DNA from: Lachnospiraceae bacterium
GTDB lineage: Bacteria > Bacillota > Clostridia > Lachnospirales > Lachnospiraceae
Assembly (NCBI GenBank): GCA_017472605.1
Contig: JAFUPV010000015.1
Span: 1 to 43,134, forward strand
Reading direction: 5' to 3'
DNA length: 43,134 nt
Notes under the pieces: model-generated
Databases searched by the model: none
The model's input: the letters and a program-made list of their open reading frames with translations, nothing else
What the model was told of the DNA's origin: nothing
Translations under genes and position numbers: made by a program
Shown here: positions 33,845 to 42,201 of the stretch, in pieces
How positions within the stretch are numbered: the stretch's first letter is position 1
Layout: every line of letters starts with the position of its first letter

Positions 33845-34229
33845 TTGCATTCCCGCCTTTTCTTTTTTTGCGCATCCGGATCGTGATTTCATCCTATCAT
33901 AAAAACGGCATCCTGTCTTTACCGGAAACTTCGATTTCATTCGCTTAACCGGCGAATTCTTCTTTTCTGTACAGCCTGCACCCATTCTTCCGCGATAAAC
34001 CGATACATCGTTTTCAAAACCACATTTCCTATTCTTTCGTTCCTTATCCCTTGACAAGCGATGGATAGAATAGTATACTCTTTTATATTGAATTTCAAAT
34101 TATTATATTTTCAACAAATGCAGGACAGGCGTACGTCTCACCGTCAGTTTTCGCGCTTTATGCGGAGCAGACAGGATTGCATGGTACTTGTGCGTCTTTG
34201 TTTTCTGTCATTCAAAGGAGTTAACGATT
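33845..34229. other. Divergent intergenic region between the HTH-methyltransferase and oxidoreductase genes
   Basis: 385 bp. A weak minus-strand -10 near 33896-33901 may serve the HTH-methyltransferase gene. On the right is a strong plus-strand promoter at 34051-34079, followed by a 150-nt leader with an AT-rich tract at 34080-34115. No hairpin or ORF stands out. Confidence 0.55.
34051..34079 (+). promoter_or_regulatory. Sigma-A promoter of the flavin oxidoreductase gene
   Basis: A consensus TTGACA (34051-34056) and TATACT (34074-34079) with a 17-bp spacer. The leader is about 145 nt long. Confidence 0.85.
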
Positions 34230-35291
34230 ATGAATATGAAGCCACTTGTCCTTGGCAATCGCTCTGCCAGATATCCCATCATTCAGGGCGGCATGGGTGT
34301 TGGCGTCAGCCTTTCCCGACTGGCCGGCGCCGTTGCAAAAGCAGGCGGAGTCGGAATCATTTCCGCCGCACAGATCGGATTTGAGGAAGATGATTTTCTT
34401 ACGAACTGCAAAGAAGCCAACCTCCGCGCCTTAACGAAACATGTGAAGCTGGCAAAGGCGCAGGCGGACGGCGGTCTGGTCGGTGTAAACATCATGGTGG
34501 CTACCAGTCAGTACCGGGAGCAGGTTATTGCCGCATGCGAAGCCGGTGCCGATGTGATCATCAGCGGAGCCGGTCTTCCAACGGAGCTGCCCTCTCTGGT
34601 GAAGGGATACGAGGAAACAACAAAGATTGCCCCCATTGTCTCCACTGCCCGCTCGGCCCAGGTGATTCTGAAGCTTTGGGATAAGCATGACCATCGGACG
34701 GCGGACTTTGTGGTGATCGAAGGACCAAAAGCCGGAGGCCATCTCGGATTTACCAGAGAGCAGCTGGATGCCTTCACCCAGGAAACCTATGATGAGGAGA
34801 TCCGCAAAATTATCGATGTTGTTGGTACCTTCCGTGAAAAATACAGCCAGCCGATCCCTGTCATTGTAGCCGGTGGTATTTTTGATCAGGCAGATATCCG
34901 TCGTGTCCTGTCCCTTGGCGCAGACGGGGTTCAGATCGCTACCCGTTTTGTTGTAACAGAAGAATGCGATGCGTCCGAGGCTTATAAACAGGCTTATCTT
35001 GCGGCAGATGAGACAGACATTGAAATTATTAAGAGTCCTGTCGGAATGCCGGGACGTGCCGTTCATAATCATTTTCTGGATCAGGTAGAGAAAGGACAGG
35101 TTCCGTTTCACCGCTGTCTTGCCTGCCTGAAAGCCTGCAAACCGGCCCAAACGCCTTACTGCATTACCAAAGCGCTGATTGACGCGGTAAAGGGAGATGT
35201 GGAAAACGGGCTTGTTTTCTGCGGTTCCAACGCAGCCCGGCTGAAAGAAATGACGACTGTGCCAAAGCTGATGAAGGAGCTTGTTTTCTGA
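34230..35291 (+). CDS. NAD(P)H-dependent flavin oxidoreductase, nitronate monooxygenase family
   Basis: 353 residues from the ATG at 34230, with AAAGGAG upstream. A TIM barrel of the 2-nitropropane dioxygenase/FabK group: YPIIQGGMGVGVSLSRLAGAVAKAGGVGIIS near the start, ISGAGLPTELP, VIEGPKAGGHLGFT and VIVAGGIFDQADIRRVLSLGADGVQIATRF, which bind FMN. The C-terminal CLACLKACKPAQTPYC is common in the clostridial branch. Possible activities are nitronate oxidation or enoyl-ACP reduction (FabK); no fatty acid genes are near, so the former is preferred. The gene ends 21 bp from the stop codon of the convergent AEC transporter gene. Confidence 0.85.
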   Translation: MNMKPLVLGNRSARYPIIQGGMGVGVSLSRLAGAVAKAGGVGIISAAQIGFEEDDFLTNCKEANLRALTKHVKLAKAQADGGLVGVNIMVATSQYREQVIAACEAGADVIISGAGLPTELPSLVKGYEETTKIAPIVSTARSAQVILKLWDKHDHRTADFVVIEGPKAGGHLGFTREQLDAFTQETYDEEIRKIIDVVGTFREKYSQPIPVIVAGGIFDQADIRRVLSLGADGVQIATRFVVTEECDASEAYKQAYLAADETDIEIIKSPVGMPGRAVHNHFLDQVEKGQVPFHRCLACLKACKPAQTPYCITKALIDAVKGDVENGLVFCGSNAARLKEMTTVPKLMKELVF

Positions 35292-35312
35292 TTGTTTTCC
35301 GGGACTGCATCA

Positions 35313-36221
35313 CTACAGCATAACAGAAAGCATGGTTACGATAATCAGAATGCTTATGATGATCGAAATGGAATTTACGGCACTGGACAATCCAACATCC
35401 CCTTTCATCTCACCGGTAAATGCCGGAGCCGCCGAAGCAATGGGGCCGAACGCAAGAATGGTCAGCGTCTGGCGAATCTCCAGTGAAAACGGAAGAAGGA
35501 AATAGAAGCAGCCTGCAAGCACAGCCGCAACACTGTATCGGATCGCAAGAAGCTTGATAATAGAGCCAATCTGAGTCCGGTCGCCGGTCAGCCGGAATCC
35601 GACGCCAATCATCAGCATCGCCATGAACGCGTTGGCATCCGCCGCAATCTGAGCAAAGGACAGCACAGCGGCAGGCAGCGCGATTCGCGCAAGGTTCATT
35701 GACGCCATGATGAGATAAGTCAGAAATGGAACCGACTGCAGAAGCGCTTTGGCAATCCGCTTCACCGAAAACCCGTTTCCATCTTTCACCATGGACGCGG
35801 CTCCATAGGCACCGCCCAGACAGACAACCGCGTTTCCAGTGTCAAAGAGGCTGGTTATGATGACTCCGTTTGGTCCAAGAAAGCTCTGGACAAAAGGGAG
35901 GGTGAAATTGCCGATGTTGTAGCCGGAAAGATTCAGCACAGCGAACGCCCGATTCTCTCTGGTGTTTCTGAGGTTTGCCAGATATCCCAGCGCCATGTAG
36001 ATGACTCCGCCGCCCAGACCGAGAAGAATGACAGACAGCATGGACGGATCAATCTGCCGGCTGGAAAAACTGATGACGATGGATGCGGGCAGTGTGATCC
36101 GGATCACCACGTTCGACAGCACGCGAAAGTCCTCTTCCCGGAACAATCCGATCCGGCGCAGCGCAAAGCCAAGTATGATGATGGCAATAAAGCATCCTGC
36201 CCGTGTAATAATTTCCTGCAT
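35313..36221 (-). CDS. AEC family transporter (auxin efflux carrier-like)
   Basis: 302 residues with about ten membrane helices in two similar halves. The N-terminus IIILGFALRRIGLFREEDFRVLSNVVIRITLPASI and the middle NLSGYNIGNFTLPFVQSFLG are typical of the AEC/membrane transport protein family, which exports or imports small organic acids such as malate or malonate. The substrate cannot be inferred from the sequence. AGGAAAC precedes the ATG. It lies 15 bp after the metallo-hydrolase gene, so both are probably cotranscribed. Confidence 0.88.
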   Translation of the reverse strand: MQEIITRAGCFIAIIILGFALRRIGLFREEDFRVLSNVVIRITLPASIVISFSSRQIDPSMLSVILLGLGGGVIYMALGYLANLRNTRENRAFAVLNLSGYNIGNFTLPFVQSFLGPNGVIITSLFDTGNAVVCLGGAYGAASMVKDGNGFSVKRIAKALLQSVPFLTYLIMASMNLARIALPAAVLSFAQIAADANAFMAMLMIGVGFRLTGDRTQIGSIIKLLAIRYSVAAVLAGCFYFLLPFSLEIRQTLTILAFGPIASAAPAFTGEMKGDVGLSSAVNSISIIISILIIVTMLSVML

Positions 36222-36236
36222 GATCTGTTTCCTCCC

Positions 36237-37085
36237 TTAATCCGTCTCAATCTCCATTCCGTCAAACGCAAAGCGGATTCCGTCATATTCCTTCTCCAGT
36301 TCCAGATAATCGTCGTAGGATTTTCCCCAGTCTTCTTCCAGATGGGTGATCACCACCTGTCGGATCTGATATTTCTTCTTCAGTGCCAGAATCTCATCCA
36401 TGTCAAACAGATCCGTTTTCAGCGGATTATCCGCCTCCATCACAAATCCGTTTTTCAGAACATCACCTACAATCGTATTTCCGATGATCAGCACATCTGC
36501 CTGCTCAAAAATCGGGTTTTCCGGGAATGGTTTCACATCACACGGCGCATAGATGATTTTCTTTCCCGCTTCTGTCAGGACAAAAACCGTTACCTGCTCT
36601 GTTTCATCCACCGGGATCAGGTCAATCCGAAGAGAGCCCTTTTCCACAACATGGCAGCCGGTTATCCGGACAAGACCGCAAATTTCATAGTAAGACAGAA
36701 CGGAACCAAACCGGGTTGCCTGTTTCCTCAGCCCATCCACAACACAGGGCAAGGCAGCCATTTCAATGGGATTGGTGCATTCCTTCCCCACAGACCGGCC
36801 AAGCCAGTCCATCCGCAGCTGTTCAAACACGCGCATGCCCATGGTGTGATCCGGATCCGTGTGACTGAACAGAACACAGTCGACTGTTTCCACGTTCGCA
36901 TGATTCAGTCCCTGATTGATATCCTCCGGCGTGTCAATCAGAATTCCCGCGTCCTCAATGTACAGACTGCAGCCGCTTCTTGCATATGGAACCCCTTTTT
37001 CTCTTGCCTCCCGGCAGACGCGGCAGCTGCAGCAGGGGCGCGGGATGCTGACACATCCTCCGGAACCAATAATTTTTACTTTCAT
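36237..37085 (-). CDS. Metallo-beta-lactamase-fold hydrolase (PhnP-like)
   Basis: 282 residues from the ATG at 37085, preceded by AAGGAGGG. The N-terminus MKVKIIGSGGCVSIPRPCC has a Cys-rich segment (PCCSCRVC) like the structural zinc site of PhnP. The metal motif reads SHTDPDHTMG, i.e. His-x-Asp-x-Asp-His where the usual form is His-x-His-x-Asp-His. Later His and Asp ligands (ITGCHVV, IYAPCD, VVITHLEEDW) are present. PhnP-like enzymes cleave cyclic phosphodiesters; here the substrate is unknown. It is probably cotranscribed with the AEC transporter that follows. Confidence 0.82.
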   Translation of the reverse strand: MKVKIIGSGGCVSIPRPCCSCRVCREAREKGVPYARSGCSLYIEDAGILIDTPEDINQGLNHANVETVDCVLFSHTDPDHTMGMRVFEQLRMDWLGRSVGKECTNPIEMAALPCVVDGLRKQATRFGSVLSYYEICGLVRITGCHVVEKGSLRIDLIPVDETEQVTVFVLTEAGKKIIYAPCDVKPFPENPIFEQADVLIIGNTIVGDVLKNGFVMEADNPLKTDLFDMDEILALKKKYQIRQVVITHLEEDWGKSYDDYLELEKEYDGIRFAFDGMEIETD

Positions 37086-37181
37086 CGTACTTCCCTCCTT
37101 TTTCAGACACTGCACAGATATCATCCCACCGTATCTGCTCTCTGTCAACAAATTCCTGTGTTTTCCGGCAATAAAGTTTGT

Positions 37182-37209
37182 TTGCTTTTCGAAGGATTCA
37201 TGTTATACT
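37182..37209 (+). promoter_or_regulatory. Sigma-A promoter of the lipid kinase gene
   Basis: TTGCTT (37182-37187) and TATACT (37204-37209) with a 16-bp spacer, about 75 bp before the ATG. Confidence 0.65.
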
Positions 37210-37281
37210 GTAAGAAATCACACAGCCGCGGAATTCTTGCAAAAGAGAAAAACGCGCAGAAATAAACTGGGGAGTTTACAA

Positions 37282-38250
37282 ATGATACATTTTATTATTA
37301 ATCCGACGTCCCGCTCCGGGCGCGGAATCCATCTTTGGGAAGCACTGAAGAGCCAGCTTGATGGCGCGCAGATGGCATACGACTGCTATTTTACAAAAAG
37401 CTATGAGGAAACCGTTTCCTATGTGGCAGGAATCACTGCCTTTGATCAGGACGATGCGGATCTGGCACTGCCGGGCAGGAAGTTTCTTCATCACATTGCG
37501 GTGCTCGGAGGAGACGGTACGGTCAATGAAGTCCTCAACGGTGTCGTTGACCGGGAGCATACCTGCATTTCCTATCTTCCAACCGGCTCCGGCAACGATC
37601 TGGCACGCTCCATCGGTCTTCGTTCCAGCGCCAAAGAAGCCTTTTCCCATCTGACCGGCGAATTAAAGCCGCTGACCGTTGATGTCGGACGCGTGAGCGG
37701 TGTGGACGAAAACGGAGTCTCCGTCAGCCGGATGTTTGCCATCAGCAGCGGAATCGGATTCGACGCTGCTGCCTGTGCAAAATCAACCGGAAACGGTGCG
37801 AAGAAGCTTCTGAACCGAATCGGTCTTGGAAAGCTGACCTATCTTGCCAACGCGCTTGTTTGTCTGTTCCAGACACCGGACAGTTCCTGCACCATCACAC
37901 TGGATGACAAAACGAAGCTGACCCGCGCCAGTCTGTTTTTCTGTGTTTCCATGATTCAGAAATTTGAGGGCGGCGGTTTCCCCTTCTGTCCGGCAGCAGA
38001 CAGTCAGGACGGCATGTTTGATGTCTGTGTTGTTTCCGATATCAAAAAGCGCCATGTCAGCTATGTCCTGCCGCTGGCACTGTTCGGCAAGCATACCATC
38101 ACCCGGTTTGTTCAGATTCTGCGGGCAAAGAAGATTGAAATCGAAACCTCCATTCCGCTCTGGGTTCATACAGATGGCGAGGTTCCCGGGAAATTCAGCC
38201 GCATTGTGATTGAGCAGCCGGAACAGGGGCATATTACCTTCCTTTTATAA
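37282..38250 (+). CDS. Diacylglycerol kinase family lipid kinase
   Basis: 322 residues from the ATG at 37282, which has GGGGAG about 7 nt upstream; the open frame continues 122 codons further but has no support there. The N-terminal domain starts MIHFIINPTSRSGRG and has the nucleotide motif GGDGTVNEVLNGV near residue 78 and LPTGSGNDLARS near 100. The C-terminal beta domain includes GIGFDAAAC, GGGFPFCPAADSQDGMFDVCVV and the end VHTDGEVPG. The family phosphorylates diacylglycerol or related lipids at the membrane, recycling lipid released by wall polymer synthesis. It is a single gene with its own promoter and terminator. Confidence 0.92.
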   Translation: MIHFIINPTSRSGRGIHLWEALKSQLDGAQMAYDCYFTKSYEETVSYVAGITAFDQDDADLALPGRKFLHHIAVLGGDGTVNEVLNGVVDREHTCISYLPTGSGNDLARSIGLRSSAKEAFSHLTGELKPLTVDVGRVSGVDENGVSVSRMFAISSGIGFDAAACAKSTGNGAKKLLNRIGLGKLTYLANALVCLFQTPDSSCTITLDDKTKLTRASLFFCVSMIQKFEGGGFPFCPAADSQDGMFDVCVVSDIKKRHVSYVLPLALFGKHTITRFVQILRAKKIEIETSIPLWVHTDGEVPGKFSRIVIEQPEQGHITFLL

Positions 38251-38326
38251 GTGCAGCATGGTGCACTGTAAAAATGTCGGACCAAATGCTCGGTAGTCGT
38301 AAAGCAGTAATATTTGAATTTCCTGA

Positions 38327-38354
38327 AACAGGCATGATTTCGATCATGCCTGTT
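38327..38354 (+). terminator. Intrinsic terminator of the lipid kinase gene
   Basis: An 11-bp perfect stem, AACAGGCATGA / TCATGCCTGTT, with the loop TTTCGA, followed by CCGCTTTT. The T-run is short. Confidence 0.7.
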
Positions 38355-38434
38355 CCGCTTTTATCAATTCATCCACGGGAATGCAGCCAACAAGGTCATA
38401 TACAGCTCGGATATCATGACCGCTGCAATCGTAT

Positions 38435-39148
38435 TTATACCGTCACATAAAGCAAACCTTCATTGAGAATCGGCAATTCTCTTTGAATTACACCTCCAAA
38501 GAATTGAACTGCGCCACCAAAGGCATCACCATCACAGATGGAGTTGATATACAGAGTATTTTCGCAACACAGTTTCGCTTGCTCTGCGTATTCAAGCTTA
38601 GCGCCATTTTCCCATTCTTCTTTTGTCCAGCACACATACACTGGCCACAAAAGGATATCTTCGCCAAGAGCAAATCTTTCGGGATAATCCCACAAATCGC
38701 CGCACAGACCAATTACACATTTCTTGTCTTTATAGTCAAACACTTCAACCGACAAACCCTCTTTGTAGTGTTTATCCGTTTTGGAGTATTCTTTCCATCC
38801 TCTTGAAATGCGGCGGTAGTTATAGATAATCTCACCGCTTGAAATTAGAGCGCAGGATGAATAGAGAATGTCATCTTCGAGCTCGTTATATCCAAATAAA
38901 ACATCAATACCGATTTCTTTGGTTAATGTCTTTATTTGAGTAAATTCCTGCGAAGAAGTCGTCAATGCTATTTCCCTGTCTTCTTCATACTGCCACGAGA
39001 GCGCATTGAATCCTTGCAGAAAGGCCTCGCCAAAGCATACAAGGTCTGCACTATTTGTTTTGGCTTCTTTCATATAGCGTTCCATTTGTGAAAGATTATA
39101 GTTTATATCCCGGTCAACAATTCGTGCCGAGGCAAGTGCGATTTTCAT
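38435..39148 (-). CDS. Carbon-nitrogen hydrolase (nitrilase superfamily)
   Basis: 237 residues, somewhat short for the family. The catalytic triad can be seen: Glu in CFGEAFLQG near residue 42, Lys in the YRRISRGWKEYSKTDKHYKEG segment and Cys in VIGLCGDLWDYPE. The enzyme should hydrolyse an amide or nitrile of a small molecule in the cytoplasm; the substrate is unknown. The sequence is more AT-rich than its neighbours. GGGAG precedes the ATG. It has a strong promoter at 39294-39321 and a leader of about 140 nt with stable secondary structure, which suggests regulation at the RNA level. Confidence 0.85.
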   Translation of the reverse strand: MKIALASARIVDRDINYNLSQMERYMKEAKTNSADLVCFGEAFLQGFNALSWQYEEDREIALTTSSQEFTQIKTLTKEIGIDVLFGYNELEDDILYSSCALISSGEIIYNYRRISRGWKEYSKTDKHYKEGLSVEVFDYKDKKCVIGLCGDLWDYPERFALGEDILLWPVYVCWTKEEWENGAKLEYAEQAKLCCENTLYINSICDGDAFGGAVQFFGGVIQRELPILNEGLLYVTV

Positions 39149-39287
39149 ACATTTCTCCCAACTACAAAATTAATTCAAATACACCGCCGTCAAACACAAT
39201 ACGATTGCCGCTGGTAACCTTGTATAAAGTTACCTTCTCGCATTCAATCCGTGCAACAGGCGGTGTACTTTTGTTATTGTGTGCACA
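39149..39287 (-). ncRNA. Candidate structured leader RNA of the nitrilase-family gene
   Basis: On the minus strand the 9-bp arms TACACCGCC (rc of 39259-39267) and GGCGGTGTA (rc of 39180-39188) close a 70-nt domain. Inside is a stem GGTAAC(TTT) / (AAG)GTTACC with a 4-nt loop (39213-39234), and GGATTG can pair with CAATC. The 3' arm ends 31 nt before the ATG. I cannot match it to a known riboswitch or T-box. Confidence 0.5.
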
Positions 39288-39293
39288 CACATT

Positions 39294-39321
39294 ATTATAC
39301 ACGGTTTTCGCAGTTTTTCAA
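39294..39321 (-). promoter_or_regulatory. Sigma-A promoter of the nitrilase-family gene
   Basis: On the minus strand TTGAAA (39316-39321) and TATAAT (39294-39299) with a 16-bp spacer. Confidence 0.8.
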
Positions 39322-39415
39322 CACGATATAAATTCATCACATTAAAGTGTGACTTTGTCTGTTTTTCTTTCAGAAACAAATATGATCACCCATGGTAAAT
39401 TTTCATAAAAATACG

Positions 39416-39444
39416 TTGACTTTTCCGGTTTTATGTGTTAAAGT
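39416..39444 (+). promoter_or_regulatory. Sigma-A promoter of the symporter gene
   Basis: TTGACT (39416-39421) and TAAAGT (39439-39444) with a 17-bp spacer, 65 bp before the ATG. The -10 is inside the repeated motif GTTAAAGTG. Confidence 0.65.
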
Positions 39445-39509
39445 GTCTATAGTTTTACGATTCAACGCTTTCATGCGTTAAAGTTATCAAAAATGGGGAG
39501 GAAACTGTT

Positions 39510-41042
39510 ATGAAATTTGTGCTCTTGATTCTGTACTTTGCAGTCATGATCGGAATTGGACTGTACTGCAGAAAGCATGCAACTGATGTAAACGGATTCG
39601 TTCTTGGCGGACGTTCCGTTGGACCGTGGCTGACCGCTTTTGCCTATGGCACATCCTACTTCTCAGCCGTTGTTTTCGTTGGATATGCCGGACAGTTCGG
39701 CTGGAAATATGGTATTGCCGCCACCTGGGCAGGTATCGGCAATGCAATTCTCGGTTCGCTTCTGCCCTGGATCGTCCTTGGAAGACGTACCAGAATCATG
39801 ACTCAGCATCTGGATTCCGCGACCATGCCTCAGTTTTTCGGCAGCCGCTTCGACAGCAAGGCGCTGAAGATTGCTGCATCCGTGATCATTTTTATCTTCA
39901 TGATCCCTTACACGGCATCCCTTTACAACGGTCTGTCCCGCCTGTTCGGTATGGCATTCAACATTGACTACTCCTTCTGTATCATTCTGATGGCAGTTCT
40001 GACTGCAATCTATGTGATCGCAGGCGGTTACATGGCGACTGCAATTAACGACTTCATTCAGGGAATTATCATGCTGGTTGGTATCATTGCTGTAATCGCT
40101 GCCGTTCTTTCAAACAATGGCGGATTCATGGCTGCCTACGAAGGTCTTTCCCAGATTTCCGATCCGGCTGTTTCTGACATGCCTGGTGCTTTCGCATCCT
40201 TCCTGGGACCGGATCCGCTGAACCTGATGTTCGTTGTTCTCCTTACCTCTCTCGGCACCTGGGGACTTCCGCAGATGGTTCAGAAGTTCTACTCGATCAA
40301 AAACGAGGCTTCCATTGCAAAGGGAACCATCATTTCTACTCTGTTTGCACTGGTTGTCTCCGGAGGCTGCTATTTCCTTGGCGGATTCGGACGTCTTTAT
40401 TCCGATCAGATCGACATCGCTGCCAACGGCTATGACTCCGTCATCCCGACCATGCTTGAGAATCTGAGCCCGGGACTGATCGCACTTGTTGTTATTCTTG
40501 TTCTCTCTGCATCCATGTCCACGCTGTCTTCTCTTGTCATGGCTTCCAGCTCCACGCTGACCATGGACTTCCTGAAGGACAACTTCATTAAGGATATGGA
40601 CGATAAGAAGCAGGTTCTCTGGATCCGCGGTCTGATCGTTGTTTTCATCGCAATCTCTTCCATTCTGGCACTGATCCAGTATAAGAGCTCTGTTACCTTC
40701 ATTGCACAGCTGATGGGTATCTCCTGGGGCGCAATGGCCGGTTCTTTCCTGGCACCGTTCCTCTACTCCCTGTACTGGAAGAAGACAACAAAGGCAGCCT
40801 GCTGGGTATCCTTCGTCTTCGGTACGGTTCTCATGATTGTTGACATGGTTGCTCCTTCCGTTCTTCCGGCAGTGATGCGCTCCCCGATCAACTGCGGCGC
40901 CATCGCAATGCTGGCTGGTCTGGTGATCGTTCCGATTGTCAGCCTTGTTACGCCGAAACCGGATAAGAAATTTGTGGATGAGGCATTTGCATGTTATGAG
41001 GCACCGAAGGTAGTGGCTCAGAAGTCTTCGTTGGGTAAGTAA
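39510..41042 (+). CDS. Sodium:solute symporter family protein
   Basis: 510 residues with about 13 membrane helices, the layout of the SSS (PutP/SglT) family. Signature regions include GGRSVGPWLTAFAYGTSYFSAVVFVGYAG in the first two helices, YVIAGGYMATAINDFIQGIIML and GTWGLPQMVQKFYSIKNE. SSMSTLSSLVMASSSTLTMDF holds Ser/Thr residues equivalent to a sodium site. The substrate (amino acid, pantothenate, sugar or nucleoside) is not evident. GGGGAGG lies about 9 nt before the ATG. The gene is alone, with its own promoter and terminator. The nearest gene, divergent, encodes a nitrilase-family enzyme; a functional link is possible but unproven. Confidence 0.92.
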   Translation: MKFVLLILYFAVMIGIGLYCRKHATDVNGFVLGGRSVGPWLTAFAYGTSYFSAVVFVGYAGQFGWKYGIAATWAGIGNAILGSLLPWIVLGRRTRIMTQHLDSATMPQFFGSRFDSKALKIAASVIIFIFMIPYTASLYNGLSRLFGMAFNIDYSFCIILMAVLTAIYVIAGGYMATAINDFIQGIIMLVGIIAVIAAVLSNNGGFMAAYEGLSQISDPAVSDMPGAFASFLGPDPLNLMFVVLLTSLGTWGLPQMVQKFYSIKNEASIAKGTIISTLFALVVSGGCYFLGGFGRLYSDQIDIAANGYDSVIPTMLENLSPGLIALVVILVLSASMSTLSSLVMASSSTLTMDFLKDNFIKDMDDKKQVLWIRGLIVVFIAISSILALIQYKSSVTFIAQLMGISWGAMAGSFLAPFLYSLYWKKTTKAACWVSFVFGTVLMIVDMVAPSVLPAVMRSPINCGAIAMLAGLVIVPIVSLVTPKPDKKFVDEAFACYEAPKVVAQKSSLGK

Positions 41043-41078
41043 AATTGATCACCGGGACATTCTCCTGGTGGTCTGTAT

Positions 41079-41125
41079 AAAAAGAGTGGGAATTTGATGA
41101 GTTTCATCGATTCCCGCTCTTTTTT
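41079..41125. terminator. Bidirectional intrinsic terminator
   Basis: A 15-bp stem, AAAAAGAGTGGGAAT / ATTCCCGCTCTTTTT (one T-G pair), flanked by T-runs in both directions. It serves the symporter gene and the convergent toxin-antitoxin operon. Confidence 0.9.
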
Positions 41126-41162
41126 CTTTCGTCATTTCAATTTCACACACAGACAGTCCCTT

Positions 41163-42197
41163 TTATGGCACTTCATCAATGAACAAATCCTGTGCAAATT
41201 GATATGAAATAATATCATTCAGCTTCGTTTCCTGATATGCCCGTTCTCTGTGCATCCTCTTTACAATCTGATCCTTCGTATCGCTTCCGCATACCTCAAT
41301 TACAATGTCGAGAAGATGTTTATCTTCATCACTTAAAAAGGGGTAACTTCCATTCTGATCTCCGATAAAACGGTATCCGGTCTTATCTTCATATTCAATC
41401 TCTTCATATGAGATTCCCTTCAGATTGATGATGGATCGATGAGCAATCGGTACTGCACCCATCGGCAGTGCAGTATACACCAATCCCATCATTGAACTCT
41501 GTCTCCTCTTATAAGAAAGAAAGTCCGCAAACCATAGAAGTTGCATCAGTTTTACCTTATACAGCGATATCACTCGTCCTGAGTTTGCGTAATAACGGAT
41601 GACATCTACTACTTTATCCAGGTTTACATTCATGCCGCCGTTACACAGCTCTGCATGACAGTACTTTGCGTACTGTGCCAAAATTGATTTTCTTAAATAC
41701 TTGTCCCGATCTCCTTCAAACACCTGCAGTGCCGCATTATGGTATTTCAGATATGCCATTTCCGGAAAACAGTTCCTACGTTCTTCAAGGATTGCGAGAA
41801 ACCACTCCGGATCCGCATCAATTTTTCGAAGAATTGTATCATGCGCCATATCCTGAACCTGATGAGATTCATAGCGGGTTATTGTTTTCTCTCCCCAGCC
41901 AAGAAGCTTTGCCAGATCATTTTGTGTGATTTGATATTTCTTTCGAATATCACTAATCTGCTGTGCAGTCAGCAGTTTCATGGCAATTCGGTACGCATTT
42001 TTCATTGCCAGATCGTTCTGCGAAATCATTTCGCCCGTTTCCAGATATTCGTCGGCACGATCGCAGTATTCATATACTGCTTCGTATTCAACCATAACCC
42101 TCTTGAAAATCGTATGATCCTTTTCTCTGACAATTTTCACTTCATGCGCATCCATGCAGCATGTACAAAGCTTTTTTTCAATTTTGATTGTTTCCAT
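41163..42197 (-). CDS. Panacea/SocA-domain antitoxin with MqsA-like HTH
   Basis: 344 residues in three parts. Residues 1-50 have a partial zinc-finger pattern (CTCCMDAHEV, then YEYCDRADEY), like a reduced MqsA/YgiT finger. Residues about 70-125 are an Xre/MqsA-type helix-turn-helix (IRKKYQITQNDLAKLLGWGE, then KTITRYE). Residues about 190-300 match the SocA/DUF4065 (Panacea) domain: VVDVIRYYANSG, LMQLLWFADFLSYKR and MGLVYTALPMGAVP. The domain neutralises many unrelated toxins and the HTH should repress the operon. The start codon lies 4 nt after the toxin stop; its ribosome binding site AGGAGG is made by the last codons of the toxin. Confidence 0.85.
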   Translation of the reverse strand: METIKIEKKLCTCCMDAHEVKIVREKDHTIFKRVMVEYEAVYEYCDRADEYLETGEMISQNDLAMKNAYRIAMKLLTAQQISDIRKKYQITQNDLAKLLGWGEKTITRYESHQVQDMAHDTILRKIDADPEWFLAILEERRNCFPEMAYLKYHNAALQVFEGDRDKYLRKSILAQYAKYCHAELCNGGMNVNLDKVVDVIRYYANSGRVISLYKVKLMQLLWFADFLSYKRRQSSMMGLVYTALPMGAVPIAHRSIINLKGISYEEIEYEDKTGYRFIGDQNGSYPFLSDEDKHLLDIVIEVCGSDTKDQIVKRMHRERAYQETKLNDIISYQFAQDLFIDEVP

Positions 42198-42201
42198 ATT
42201 G

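Larger units (their letters stand above)
39149..39509. other. Divergent intergenic region between nitrilase and symporter genes
   Basis: 361 bp. The left part is the structured leader and promoter of the nitrilase-family gene. The right part holds three related motifs, ATTAAAGTGT (about 39341), GTTAAAGTGT (about 39437) and GTTAAAGTTA (about 39477), and the symporter promoter. A short hairpin AACGC / GCGTT lies just downstream of the -10. Confidence 0.55.

Noticed and set aside
36916-37281. N-terminal extension of the lipid kinase from 36916
   Set aside because: It overlaps the promoter and the divergent metallo-hydrolase gene, and the kinase family starts at MIHFIINPTS.
39149-39287. T-box leader
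   Set aside because: The conserved T-box sequence AGGGTGGTACCGCG is absent, and the gene is not an aminoacyl-tRNA synthetase or amino acid gene.
41050-41085. Eighth copy of the dispersed element after the symporter gene
   Set aside because: TCACCGG, TTCTCCTGG and TATAAA appear in the right order, but with extra bases and without the 5' arm; too diverged to call.
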